From positions 3,116 to 26,200 of the forward strand of contig DQHS01000009.1 of NCBI GenBank assembly GCA_003524365.1: a DNA stretch of 23,085 bases. The letters are read 5' to 3'. The stretch is from Cellvibrio sp. Its GTDB lineage: Bacteria; Pseudomonadota; Gammaproteobacteria; Pseudomonadales; Cellvibrionaceae. The position numbers and the translations under genes are program-made. Position 1 is the first letter of the stretch; the number at the start of each line of letters is the position of its first letter. The notes beneath the pieces were generated by a model. The model worked only from the letters and a program-made list of their open reading frames with translations, searched no databases and had not been told where the DNA came from. Positions 8,274 through 15,829 of this stretch are shown here, in pieces.

Positions 8274-8586
8274 AAATGGAAATTTATATATTTGCCAACT
8301 GGGACGATTTTGTTGAGCTGAAATTAGTAGATCTTTTTTCCCCTCCTACGACATAAATTCTGTAACACCAACCAATGGGCTACATTTAAATATCACCGAC
8401 AGTGAGAACCGCTTGGACTACAGCTTGGCGATGGACGTTATCGAATTTTTCCAACTGGATAAAATAACGGCGAACCAAATAAAAACTGAAGTATTAGCAA
8501 GCGTGAACAACTGGAAAAAAGTTGCTGCAGAAATCGGAATTAGCCGCAGCGAACAACAACTCATGGCTCCGGCATTTAATGTTTAG
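8270..8586 (+). pseudogene. hipA toxin remnant: N-terminal stub fused out of frame to the C-terminal end
   Basis: The ATG at 8270 overlaps the antitoxin stop. It opens a frame of 28 codons (MKMEIYIFANWDDFVELKLV, stop at 8354-8356) resembling the first strands of HipA. A different frame, open across 8323-8586, reads SPSYDINSVTPTNGLHLNIT, then about 58 residues ending SEQQLMAPAFNV at the stop 8584-8586. The motif SP-x-YDIN followed by a LxLNI segment and a terminal AxEIGISRxExxxMAPAF is characteristic of HipA C-termini. About 300 or more residues between the two parts, including the kinase active site, are absent, and the join is also frameshifted around 8325-8345. HipA kinases phosphorylate glutamyl-tRNA synthetase or other targets; this copy cannot. 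Identification rests on remembered family motifs. Confidence 0.8.
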
Positions 8587-8763
8587 CATCTGCCAAAAAA
8601 CACTATTGATAAATCACTCTTAGTTATATTGTGTAATTGACCTTTTCCAACCAAGTGATTAGTGTTCAACCAATGTCCACACCCCCTAATAGTACACTCT
8701 TAGGTTGGGGCGGGTCGCGTAGACTGAGTTTACGAACCGCAACAGATTGAAGGTCGGTAACGT

Positions 8764-8779
8764 GCCCAAAGCGGACATT
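8764..8779 (-). repeat. Dispersed intergenic repeat, reverse copy
   Basis: Read on the minus strand this is AATGTCCGCTTTGGGC, matching the plus-strand copies at 11552, 12842, 14221, 14942 and 17619 with a small variation. It is the only copy in reverse orientation and lies between the hipA remnant and the ATPase gene. The remaining 8587-8763 and 8780-8874 contain no gene that I can support. Confidence 0.5.
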
Positions 8780-8874
8780 ATGAATCAAAGGCTCTGACCA
8801 CATTGATAAAAATCGCCACGTTCAACTTGGCATCACACATAGTGTAAAAAATAGTAAGGAAAATAAGGTAGGTT

Positions 8875-11511
8875 ATGAGAAGAGCGCAATTTGAATACCT
8901 TAAGTGGATAACCTCCTTAAACACTGACATTCTCTCTGAATTAGAAAAACACCTGTTAAACCTGATTACCGAAAACTTTGAAGATGTTTTCAATTCTGGG
9001 ACGTATAAAGGTAATAGAGCAAAATTAATTATTTCATTGCTTGAATCGAACCCTACCCCCGATGACATAGTAGTGAATATTCCAGATTCAGGAGCTACCG
9101 AAAAAACAGGCCAGCCCTTAACAAAGATTGAGATTGGACCGTTCAGAGGCTTTGATGCTCCGCGCGAATTTCAGTTTGGTGATAATTACACACTACTCTA
9201 TGGTTCAAATGGGACAGGAAAAAGTAGCCTGTGTGAAGGGCTTGAGGCTTCATTATTGGGGTATGTAGTTGAAGCCGAAAGAAAAAGGATTCCATTAGAA
9301 ACATATATTCAAAATACTAGTGTTGAAAGAGGTTCAATTCCCTCCGCATATAAAACCCTTGATAACGGAACTGTTGAACGAGTTAACCAGTCGATTGATG
9401 ATTACCAATATTGCTTCATCGAAAAAAATAGAATCGATGACTTTTCAAGAGTCTCAGCCAATACCGAGAGGAACCAAGAAGCAATTATTTTAAGATTATT
9501 TGGCTTGGATGAATTCAATGCCTTTGTTAATGATTTTACTGATAACTTTGCAAATTACTTCGAGGAAGATGCAACCAAACAAAATACTTACAGGAGTCAC
9601 GTATCCAATATTCGGCAGCACCTAAAAAAAATTCGCAAACATAATAGTAACATCAAGACCAAGTCAGAAGAAGTATCTGGTATCTTAACTAAGTATGAAA
9701 AAAAGCAGCCAAAAGACGTTGTAATTCTTTTAGAGGGTGAAAATTCTGATGGTCAAATAGCCAATCTCAAATCACAGGTTGCAGAAGTTACTAACAAAAT
9801 TATTGAAGTGGAGCTTGAAAAGAAAGACATAAAGCAGTTAGGGAAATCATTTTCAGATGAAATGCAAAATCTCGCTAATGCTGATGCCAAAATAATCAAG
9901 TTTGCATCTAAAGTTCATTATCAGTCTATTTACAAAGCACTTAGGAGCATACAAGAGTCCGGTGAGAATTCTGAAACATGCCCTGCGTGTGAGACTCCAT
10001 TAGAAGAAGCAAGTAAAAATCCCTTTGATAATGCAGCCCAAGAACTAGAAAAATTGGCTGCTCTACAGTCTAGTCAAGAAGCAAGGGGCCAAGCTGTAAC
10101 TAAGATAAAATCTATCATTTCAACATACCGTTCTGATTTTCAGGCGCTCAACCAGCAAAGACAGCTTCTTGGCTTGGCTGCTTTAGTTATTCCTAACGAA
10201 GAAAATATCGGGCAGATCATTCAAGGTGACTTAGATCACCACACTGCACAAACATTGAATTTGGACTTTGTTAACCTCTATAAAGAATATGCAAGAGCAC
10301 GTGTGTTAACTAAAAGAAATAATCGCGTTGTAAGCGAGATGGTAGCAAATAACAAAAGGCTTCAAAATTTAATTACTGAAGCAGGGAATGATTTGCAAAC
10401 AGTCAGCACTGCCAGCACTGTTATAGAGCAAGAGAAGTCTAATATCCAAGATATTAAAGCCGAGATTTCAGGCCTGAAAGAACCCCTTTCTGAAATGAAA
10501 GCGAATGCAAAAGCTGAAGTTGAAAATGCGAAAATCAACAACCAGAGAATATCAGCGTATAGGACTATTGTAACTAATCTGAAGAAATATCGATCAAAAC
10601 TTCCATTGCAACTCATGCAAAATCTCAATGAAAAAGCTACTGGATATTACAATGCTATAAATGCTTACGACCCTGATCATTACTTAGCAAAGGAAATAAA
10701 ACTTCCAAGTCAGCCCAATGATGAATTGATAATTATTTTCAATGACGGTTCCAATAAAGAAGAAAATGCACTTGTTGTTCTAAGTGAAGGTCATATCAAA
10801 TGTTTAGGTTTGGCTATATTGTTGGCAAAAGCTGAGCAAGAAGATGTTCCGTTCATTATCTTTGATGACATAGTAAACGCTGTAGATGATGAACATAGAA
10901 CCGCAATAAGAGAAATACTGACTAAGCACCCTAAAATTGCTAGCAAGCAGCAAATCATAAGTTGTCACGGTCAAGATTTCATAAGACTGCTGAAACAGGA
11001 TATACCTTCTGATCAACAACAGGCTTCTGAGGTAATGTCATATACCTTTTTAGACAACAAAGAAGGCCGTTCTATTTCTGTATCTGATACAGACACCTGC
11101 CAGAATTACATTGTTATGGCGGAAGAAAGCTATGGCGTAGGTAACAATGCGTTATGCTTAGATAGCCTACGAAAAACACTAGAGCTTTTAAACAAGAAAG
11201 TTTGGACGCGACTCTATAACAAACACAAATCTGCTCTAACCGTAAAAATGTGGACCCCGAATAGAGAGCCTGACCTCAGAAGCGTTTGTGATTCTCTCAT
11301 TAAAGAATTAGATAGGCTGGCAAAAATAATTCCAACACAACAACATCAAAAGCTTTCCGGTTTATATCAGAGCTTACTCCCACACTGGCAGTACTTTAAT
11401 GACGGAACCCACGGAAATGAGTTGCTCGAAGAATTCGAAAAGCCAATTATTAAAAAATTGCTGGATTCAATAAAAAATATCGAACAAATAGCCTTTCATG
11501 GCATTCTTTGA
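8875..11511 (+). CDS. Rad50/RloC-like AAA ATPase with zinc-hook CxxC, candidate defence protein
   Basis: A protein of 878 residues with a helical N-terminal extension of about 85 residues before the ATPase. Visible motifs: Walker A GSNGTGKSS (110-118); a long, charged coiled-coil-like middle; a zinc-hook motif CPAC (Cys369, Cys372) halfway along it; an ABC-type signature LSEGH (Ser637); Walker B FIIFDD (Asp664, Asp665) with Asp in the place of the usual Glu; and a switch His698 in SCHGQDF. After it comes an extra domain of about 170 residues (NNALCLDSLRKTLELL, later HWQYFNDGTHGNELLEEF). The order matches Rad50/SMC-type ABC ATPases. The FDD-type Walker B is seen in stress and phage-defence ATPases such as RloC and PrrC. 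I cannot identify the C-terminal domain as an anticodon nuclease or other effector. The gene stands alone, is AT-rich compared with the flanks, and has AAGGTAGG just before its ATG. Confidence 0.82.
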   Translation: MRRAQFEYLKWITSLNTDILSELEKHLLNLITENFEDVFNSGTYKGNRAKLIISLLESNPTPDDIVVNIPDSGATEKTGQPLTKIEIGPFRGFDAPREFQFGDNYTLLYGSNGTGKSSLCEGLEASLLGYVVEAERKRIPLETYIQNTSVERGSIPSAYKTLDNGTVERVNQSIDDYQYCFIEKNRIDDFSRVSANTERNQEAIILRLFGLDEFNAFVNDFTDNFANYFEEDATKQNTYRSHVSNIRQHLKKIRKHNSNIKTKSEEVSGILTKYEKKQPKDVVILLEGENSDGQIANLKSQVAEVTNKIIEVELEKKDIKQLGKSFSDEMQNLANADAKIIKFASKVHYQSIYKALRSIQESGENSETCPACETPLEEASKNPFDNAAQELEKLAALQSSQEARGQAVTKIKSIISTYRSDFQALNQQRQLLGLAALVIPNEENIGQIIQGDLDHHTAQTLNLDFVNLYKEYARARVLTKRNNRVVSEMVANNKRLQNLITEAGNDLQTVSTASTVIEQEKSNIQDIKAEISGLKEPLSEMKANAKAEVENAKINNQRISAYRTIVTNLKKYRSKLPLQLMQNLNEKATGYYNAINAYDPDHYLAKEIKLPSQPNDELIIIFNDGSNKEENALVVLSEGHIKCLGLAILLAKAEQEDVPFIIFDDIVNAVDDEHRTAIREILTKHPKIASKQQIISCHGQDFIRLLKQDIPSDQQQASEVMSYTFLDNKEGRSISVSDTDTCQNYIVMAEESYGVGNNALCLDSLRKTLELLNKKVWTRLYNKHKSALTVKMWTPNREPDLRSVCDSLIKELDRLAKIIPTQQHQKLSGLYQSLLPHWQYFNDGTHGNELLEEFEKPIIKKLLDSIKNIEQIAFHGIL

Positions 11512-11529
11512 TCTTGTTTTGTAGATCAA
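11508..11529 (+). terminator. Hairpin overlapping the ATPase stop codon (weak terminator candidate)
   Basis: TTGATCT (11508-11514) pairs perfectly with AGATCAA (11523-11529) around the loop TGTTTTGT. The stop codon at 11509-11511 lies inside the left arm. No T-run follows, so intrinsic termination is doubtful; it could instead protect the mRNA 3' end. Confidence 0.3.
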
Positions 11530-11551
11530 GGGGACGGAGTGACTTGAAAAG

Positions 11552-11570
11552 AATGTCTGCAATTGGCCGA
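11552..11570 (+). repeat. Dispersed intergenic repeat, copy after the ATPase gene
   Basis: AATGTCTGCAATTGGCCGA lies 40 bases after the ATPase stop codon. About 20 bases before it stands GGGGACGGAGT (11530-11540), which has a close partner, GGGGACAGAGT, before the copy at 14221, so in these two places the shared segment is longer, roughly 40-50 bases. Confidence 0.55.
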
Positions 11571-11647
11571 TACTGCAATAGGTCCTTCCCGAATTATGAA
11601 TGACAATGAATTCTCTGTGAAAAGCCGTCCACATCGTGAGTGAAAAA

Positions 11648-12733
11648 ATGGCAACAAATAAAAATCAGCACTTTGTACCACGGGTATATCTACGTCGTTT
11701 CACATCCCGGAATGATGCTCAAATTAATCTCTTCAACTTGGATCGCAGGAAGTTAATTCGTAACGCACCTGTAAAAAAGCAATGTTCTGGTGATTATTTC
11801 TACGGCCAAGACCCAGCGCTTGAGGCAGCAATTCAGGGACTCGAAAGCGGTTACGGGAAAGCAATGCGCGTCCTAGATGCAGGAATTATAAATTTTGGAG
11901 CTGGCCATAAGACTGTTTTTAAGCTTTTCTGGCTATTTCAACATCTGCGGACAGAGGCCGCCGCTCGCCGTTCAATGGAAATGATGGAAGGTTTGGGAGA
12001 CCTTGCTGGTGCTGATCCGCAAGAATTTACCGCGAACATTAAAGCCGCCGTTCGGGCGGGGTGCGTTACTTTTACTGACACTATGCATCAAATCGATGAT
12101 TTAAAATTCTGTCTTTTGAAAAATAAAACTCCAATTCCTTTTATTACATCAGACAATCCAGCCGTATTGACAAACAAATGGCGCCTCGACAGAAATCGTT
12201 CCCCTGGATTGTCATTCGGCCTTGGCTCCGCTGGTATGATTGCTCTTCTGCCTCTGCGGCCCGACCTATTATTTGTTGGGTATGATGGTGATGTCTACCA
12301 TTTGCCGAAGCGAAACGGTATTGCTGAGATAAAGAATGCAAGTGACGTAACTGCTCTTAATCGGCATCAGTTTCTGCAATGTCATGCAAACATTTATACA
12401 AACGATTCCATTTCTGAGGAAAACTTAATTGACGTGTATGCTCAGATAGAGCCCATTCGTCCTGTAGCAAGGCATGTAACGCACTATGCAGTACTTGCAA
12501 GTCAAGCGGATGGGTACGAGCGCTATGAGGTTACTACGAGAGATAATATCCTGCCCGGGCAGACCGCGATGATTCACTCGCAGGTCATTCATCCGCATCC
12601 GGGGGCATGGCCTTCACAAATCACAATCCGGGCTAACGGATCGGTGTATACCAATAATACAGGCGCAGGTTATAGGAGGCGTTCTGGAACAACGGGGGCT
12701 TCGCAGCATCAGTGGGTACGTGAAAGACCGTGA
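11648..12733 (+). CDS. DUF4238 domain-containing protein
   Basis: A protein of 361 residues from ATG 11648, with GTGAG about 7 bases upstream; an in-frame GTG at 11636 would add four residues but has no ribosome-binding site. The N-terminus reads MATNKNQHFVPRVYLRRF, the hallmark of DUF4238 (QH-aromatic-VP-x3-LRRF). A second family motif, PFITSDNPAVLTN, is found at about residues 164-176. The biochemical function of the family is not known; members are scattered in accessory and defence-associated regions of bacterial genomes. There is no signal peptide or membrane segment, so it is probably cytosolic. It is separated from the ATPase gene by 136 bases that contain a repeat copy, so joint transcription is uncertain. 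The last 45 residues are Gly/Thr/Arg-rich and not conserved as far as I can tell. Confidence 0.8.
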   Translation: MATNKNQHFVPRVYLRRFTSRNDAQINLFNLDRRKLIRNAPVKKQCSGDYFYGQDPALEAAIQGLESGYGKAMRVLDAGIINFGAGHKTVFKLFWLFQHLRTEAAARRSMEMMEGLGDLAGADPQEFTANIKAAVRAGCVTFTDTMHQIDDLKFCLLKNKTPIPFITSDNPAVLTNKWRLDRNRSPGLSFGLGSAGMIALLPLRPDLLFVGYDGDVYHLPKRNGIAEIKNASDVTALNRHQFLQCHANIYTNDSISEENLIDVYAQIEPIRPVARHVTHYAVLASQADGYERYEVTTRDNILPGQTAMIHSQVIHPHPGAWPSQITIRANGSVYTNNTGAGYRRRSGTTGASQHQWVRERP

Positions 12734-12841
12734 ATTGAACGTGCCAATTCGTAAGGGTGATAACTGCTAGGTGTCAGTTGATGCGTATGCACGAAGCGCT
12801 CTTGATTAAATGAGAGAATATATGTAGTTCACTCTTCTACA

Positions 12842-12859
12842 AATGTCCGCTTTTGGCCG
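12842..12859 (+). repeat. Dispersed intergenic repeat, copy after the DUF4238 gene
   Basis: AATGTCCGCTTTTGGCCG lies about 110 bases after the DUF4238 stop, in the same orientation as that gene, and 25 bases before the coding remnant at 12884. This copy is closest to the apparent consensus. Confidence 0.55.
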
Positions 12860-12883
12860 TTATGCGATGAAAGGAGTATTTTT

Positions 12884-13048
12884 CAGAGGCTCGAAAGGCA
12901 TCGTGAAAAATTGATGCTGACTAACATTCATCAGTATTCTTTGAATTTAAAGTTTGAAAAAGCCGTTTTTCTAATCGGTGCAGGGCATAGAAATTCGTTA
13001 AGGGATCAAATACAAATATTCGAGGGAAATGGTGCTACTTCTCTATAA
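12884..13048 (+). pseudogene. C-terminal fragment of a lost gene (GxGHR motif)
   Basis: The frame is open for 54 codons to a TAA at 13046-13048 and has no proper start codon. The text reads QRLERHREKLMLTNIHQYSL and then LKFEKAVFLIGAGHRNSLRD. The pattern 'FxKAVFLIGAGHRxSixxxI' looks like the tail of a conserved uncharacterised protein, with a strand leading to a Gly-x-Gly-His-Arg turn. I recall such endings in hypothetical proteins but cannot name the family. The front of the gene is missing, and the repeat copy at 12842 stands almost at the break. The remaining sequence of this gap, 12734-12841 and 13049-13132, holds nothing else that I can support. Confidence 0.45.
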
Positions 13049-13132
13049 AAGATTCCAGTTGACCCGCATTTCGCTTTGCTGCATAGGGCTACGGATTGCT
13101 AAATAGATCTCGTGAATAGGTACAAGGTAACA

Positions 13133-14107
13133 ATGGAAAATATGAAAGATCAGATGGTAGTGGTTTTTAGTTACCAAGCAGGATCAATAACACCCAGTGT
13201 TTTGGCCGATTTAATCGAATCTGGTATTGGATTTGAAGGAAAGCATTTGCGATCGTCTTTTGAGAAAATAAAAAATGGGAACTGTAGTATCAAGAATCGC
13301 TTGAAGGCTATTCGCGAGAGCAAATGCTATGATTTTTGTAGTTTTCAACTTAATGAAGAAAAGGATAAAGATTGCCCCAGTTTATTTATCCACCAAAGGA
13401 ATACCTATGACCATTTGAAAATGAGATTTTATGGTGACCAATTGCCGAATTGTGAATTTTTCAATCGGCTGACATCAATCGAAGGTTTTAATTTTGGGTA
13501 TATTGAAGACTACGAGTTTAATTATTGGAAAAATGCTGAACGTTTATGTTTTTATGAAATGCGAGGTTTACCTCATCATCATTTGCCCAAGAAATCCAAT
13601 GGGATGCCATACCCTTTGGAGGAAGATATTGTTGATATCTCGTTAAACTTTGGGCGTGATATCGAATATCCAGGAATGCTGTTCGCGATTGCTCCAACTA
13701 TGTGGGTAAATAAAAGCTACATGAGTAATGTTTGTCCTTCCTTTTTATCAAATATGTCCAAATTTATAGACTCGAAAAATATCACCGAGAATATATGCTG
13801 TTTAAAATTGTGCGAGGATATTAAGCCGAATACTGCAGATATAGAAAAAATTGAAAGAATAGCAAAAGATATTAATTTTTCTGTATTGGAAGCAAAGGGT
13901 AAGGAATTGATTAAGTTTGCTCCGGGCGACCCTATGTTTGAAATTAATTATGTAGACATCAAGGGTGAAAAGTGCAGGGAGTATGTTGTTTGGGTAGATG
14001 ATCAAAGAAAGCAAACAAAAAAATCCAAGGCAAAAACAAAATTAGTCAACCTGTTTAACTCTAAAGGAGATAGAGTTAATGCATATTCTGAGGAAATTGT
14101 AAAATAA
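13133..14107 (+). CDS. Hypothetical protein, unrecognised family, 324 residues
   Basis: I do not recognise this protein. The start at 13133 is chosen because AAGG (13124-13127) lies 5 bases before it; in-frame GTG 13112 and ATG 13142 are alternatives. It begins MENMKDQMVVVFSYQAGSIT. There is no signal peptide or membrane segment. It is rich in aromatic residues and has ten or more cysteines spread without a CxxC metal-site pattern. There is a His-rich turn, GLPHHHLPKKS (about 150), and a basic tail (RKQTKKSKAKTK). Base composition is clearly more AT-rich than in the flanking ATP-grasp clusters, suggesting transfer. It stands between two copies of the dispersed repeat. Size and isolated position would suit an accessory, immunity or defence-associated cytosolic protein, but that is a guess. 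Confidence 0.7.
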   Translation: MENMKDQMVVVFSYQAGSITPSVLADLIESGIGFEGKHLRSSFEKIKNGNCSIKNRLKAIRESKCYDFCSFQLNEEKDKDCPSLFIHQRNTYDHLKMRFYGDQLPNCEFFNRLTSIEGFNFGYIEDYEFNYWKNAERLCFYEMRGLPHHHLPKKSNGMPYPLEEDIVDISLNFGRDIEYPGMLFAIAPTMWVNKSYMSNVCPSFLSNMSKFIDSKNITENICCLKLCEDIKPNTADIEKIERIAKDINFSVLEAKGKELIKFAPGDPMFEINYVDIKGEKCREYVVWVDDQRKQTKKSKAKTKLVNLFNSKGDRVNAYSEEIVK

Positions 14108-14220
14108 CTACAGATAATAATGAATAGAATAAAAATGAAACTCGGAAGCCAAAAATTTGTTGCGGGACTCTAGAGAAATTACAACAATTGTGGTTAACAA
14201 GTGGGGACAGAGTAAAAATA

Positions 14221-14240
14221 AACGTCCGCATCTGGCCGAA
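14221..14240 (+). repeat. Dispersed intergenic repeat, copy after the 324-residue protein gene
   Basis: AACGTCCGCATCTGGCCGAA lies 113 bases after the stop codon of the unrecognised gene and 51 bases before the DUF6988-like start. It is preceded at 14203-14213 by GGGGACAGAGT, partner of GGGGACGGAGT at 11530. Confidence 0.55.
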
Positions 14241-14291
14241 GTCGGCAGTGCCATTTGCATTAGTTAACTAATAATTACATGGGGCATAATC

Positions 14292-14921
14292 GTGCCAAAT
14301 TTTGACCTAGATGTTTTCCGAAAATCAGATTCACTTGCCGAAAAATTACAAGTGTTAATTGATATGCCGTTGCTAAATGATTCCGCCAGAATTGTAACTT
14401 CCGATGTGGCATGCTCCCTATCATTTGAACATTGGCATTCAGTAAGGGTATTGCTGGAAGGTGGGCTTCTACCTTCCTCAATCGTTATTCATCGGGCTCA
14501 GTTCGAAGCTCTGGTCCGATCTGTGTGGATAACTTACTCAGCAACTGATGATCATATATATAAGTTGTCCACTGATTTAAATTTGGAATCTGAGCAAGCA
14601 GCGAAGAATTTGCCGCAGGTTGCGGACATGATTGCATCTATCGGAAAAAGTGGGCCGCGTGAGGCATATGATGCCCTTAATCGATTCAAAGATAATTCAT
14701 GGAAAGCATTAAATTCCTATGTTCATGCAGGAATTCATCCTATTCGACTACACAGTGAAGGTTATCCTGTTAAATTGATTATTGATGTTTTGCGAAATGC
14801 TAATGGGATTGCCGTGATGTCAGCAATGCAAGCAGTTATATTGTCTGGTGAGCAACCCATGCAGAAAGATGTGCTTGAACTTGCCTTTGAGTTTAGTGAA
14901 TGTATGCCGCCACCGTTGTAG
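14292..14921 (+). CDS. DUF6988-like protein
   Basis: A protein of 209 residues starting at GTG 14292, with GGGG (14281-14284) 7 bases upstream. The central stretch has LSFEHWHSVRVLLEGGLLPS followed by HRAQFEALVRSVWITYSA. This matches my memory of the DUF6988 family (all-helical cytosolic proteins with an 'EHWxSxRxLLxxGLxxSAxxLxRxQYEALVRAxWxxYAA' core). The function of the family is not known. A conserved His-Ala-Gly, SYVHAGIHPI, lies at about residues 143-152 and resembles the pattern of HEPN-like and abortive-infection-associated helical proteins, but no R-x4-6-H catalytic motif is certain. A single gene with its own repeat copy 20 bases downstream. Confidence 0.65.
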   Translation: MPNFDLDVFRKSDSLAEKLQVLIDMPLLNDSARIVTSDVACSLSFEHWHSVRVLLEGGLLPSSIVIHRAQFEALVRSVWITYSATDDHIYKLSTDLNLESEQAAKNLPQVADMIASIGKSGPREAYDALNRFKDNSWKALNSYVHAGIHPIRLHSEGYPVKLIIDVLRNANGIAVMSAMQAVILSGEQPMQKDVLELAFEFSECMPPPL

Positions 14922-14941
14922 CGTTCAAATAACCTGATCCT

Positions 14942-14960
14942 ACTTCCGCTCTTGGCCGAA
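14942..14960 (+). repeat. Dispersed intergenic repeat, copy after the DUF6988-like gene
   Basis: ACTTCCGCTCTTGGCCGAA begins 20 bases after the DUF6988-like stop, in the gene's orientation, just before the hairpin at 14972. Confidence 0.5.
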
Positions 14961-14971
14961 ATCAGAAACCC

Positions 14972-15002
14972 ACCCAAAGTGAAATTTTGTTTCACTTTGG
15001 GT
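14972..15002. terminator. 13-bp perfect hairpin between convergent genes (bidirectional terminator candidate)
   Basis: ACCCAAAGTGAAA (14972-14984) and TTTCACTTTGGGT (14990-15002) pair completely around the 5-base loop TTTTG. It lies between the DUF6988-like gene (stop 14921) and the end of the convergent membrane-protein gene (15023), where a shared terminator is expected. The A/T ends of the stem are short, and only weak T-tracts follow on either strand. Confidence 0.6.
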
Positions 15003-15022
15003 AAAATTCGTCGTTCAGAAAA

Positions 15023-15712
15023 TTAGCTTTCTAAGAACTTCTTTCTGCGCGCACTCCACAATAAACAACACGCAAGTGCGCAAAACCAAATGCTAATAAC
15101 TAACACAAATAGACTCATTCCTCTCACATCCAAATTCCACTTGCCGGTAGCTATTACGAGCAGGCTGATGGTGCCAATTAATAGACCTGCTAATCCCACC
15201 CAACGGAAAAGTGTGTTATCTCGAACCAGATTGCCGCTCCAACAAATCAACGCACAAAACCATGCAATGGTGGCTGCATTCGCTAGCACCTGATTCGATT
15301 GCATCAATAAGCGCGATTGAAATTCGAAAATTGCCAATTGCTTAGCAGTGTTGATCTCTGCACCTAGCACCATGGCGGGAGCGAGAAAACCACTAATCAA
15401 CGCCGCTCCAGCCATCGCTAATCCGCCTGCTGCAAATAAACCACTTCCGAGCCAAACGATGGGAGTATTTTTTGCAGCACCATACAGAGTAAATAACCAA
15501 ACGTAGATGAACACCACCAGAATTAATAAACCGTGCACATGCATAGTGAGCCCAGCAATTTGAGCCATTTGTCCAATTTGGGCTTCAGGTTGTGACGCGC
15601 TGATATACGGGTGATGAGCCATACCCGCGTTCGCCAGTATGGATAGGACAATTAAGCACCAACCAATAAGGCGGTAATGCGAATTTGTTTTTTGTTCATT
15701 TTCGTTTAACAC
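15023..15712 (-). CDS. Integral membrane protein of unknown family, six predicted helices
   Basis: A protein of 229 residues. The start is taken as GTG 15712 because a strong GGAGG stands 4 bases before it; an in-frame ATG at 15733 has no ribosome-binding site. Hydrophobic segments are seen at about residues 18-35, 60-80, 88-113, 145-163, 172-190 and 199-220, so it is an inner-membrane protein with about six helices. A His-containing loop (GMAHHPYIS) lies after the first helix and MHVHG at the start of the second; the three conserved-looking histidines could bind metal or haem, but this is inference. The C-terminus is basic (SARRKKFLES), suggesting a cytoplasmic end. It is divergent from the TetR gene and probably controlled by it. 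The substrate or function is unknown. Confidence 0.75.
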   Translation of the reverse strand: MLNENEQKTNSHYRLIGWCLIVLSILANAGMAHHPYISASQPEAQIGQMAQIAGLTMHVHGLLILVVFIYVWLFTLYGAAKNTPIVWLGSGLFAAGGLAMAGAALISGFLAPAMVLGAEINTAKQLAIFEFQSRLLMQSNQVLANAATIAWFCALICWSGNLVRDNTLFRWVGLAGLLIGTISLLVIATGKWNLDVRGMSLFVLVISIWFCALACCLLWSARRKKFLES

Positions 15713-15775
15713 GATGCCTCCAAAGATAATCATTTAAATGGAGTGCCAGCCTAACAAGCGCATATGGATAGTTGG

Positions 15776-15799
15776 CGGACAATACTATTAGAATGTCCG
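15776..15799. promoter_or_regulatory. Palindromic operator candidate for the TetR-type regulator
   Basis: CGGACA (15776-15781) and TGTCCG (15794-15799) are inverted repeats separated by 12 bases, inside the region shared by the divergent membrane-protein and TetR genes. TetR proteins commonly bind such palindromes between themselves and the gene they control. Confidence 0.5.
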
Positions 15800-15829
15800 G
15801 CATCTAAAACAAAACCTTAGGTAAATTGT

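Noticed and set aside
14292..14921. HEPN ribonuclease assignment for the DUF6988-like protein
   Set aside because: It is helical, and SYVHAGIHP recalls such domains, but no confident R-x4-6-H motif could be placed, so no nuclease activity is claimed.
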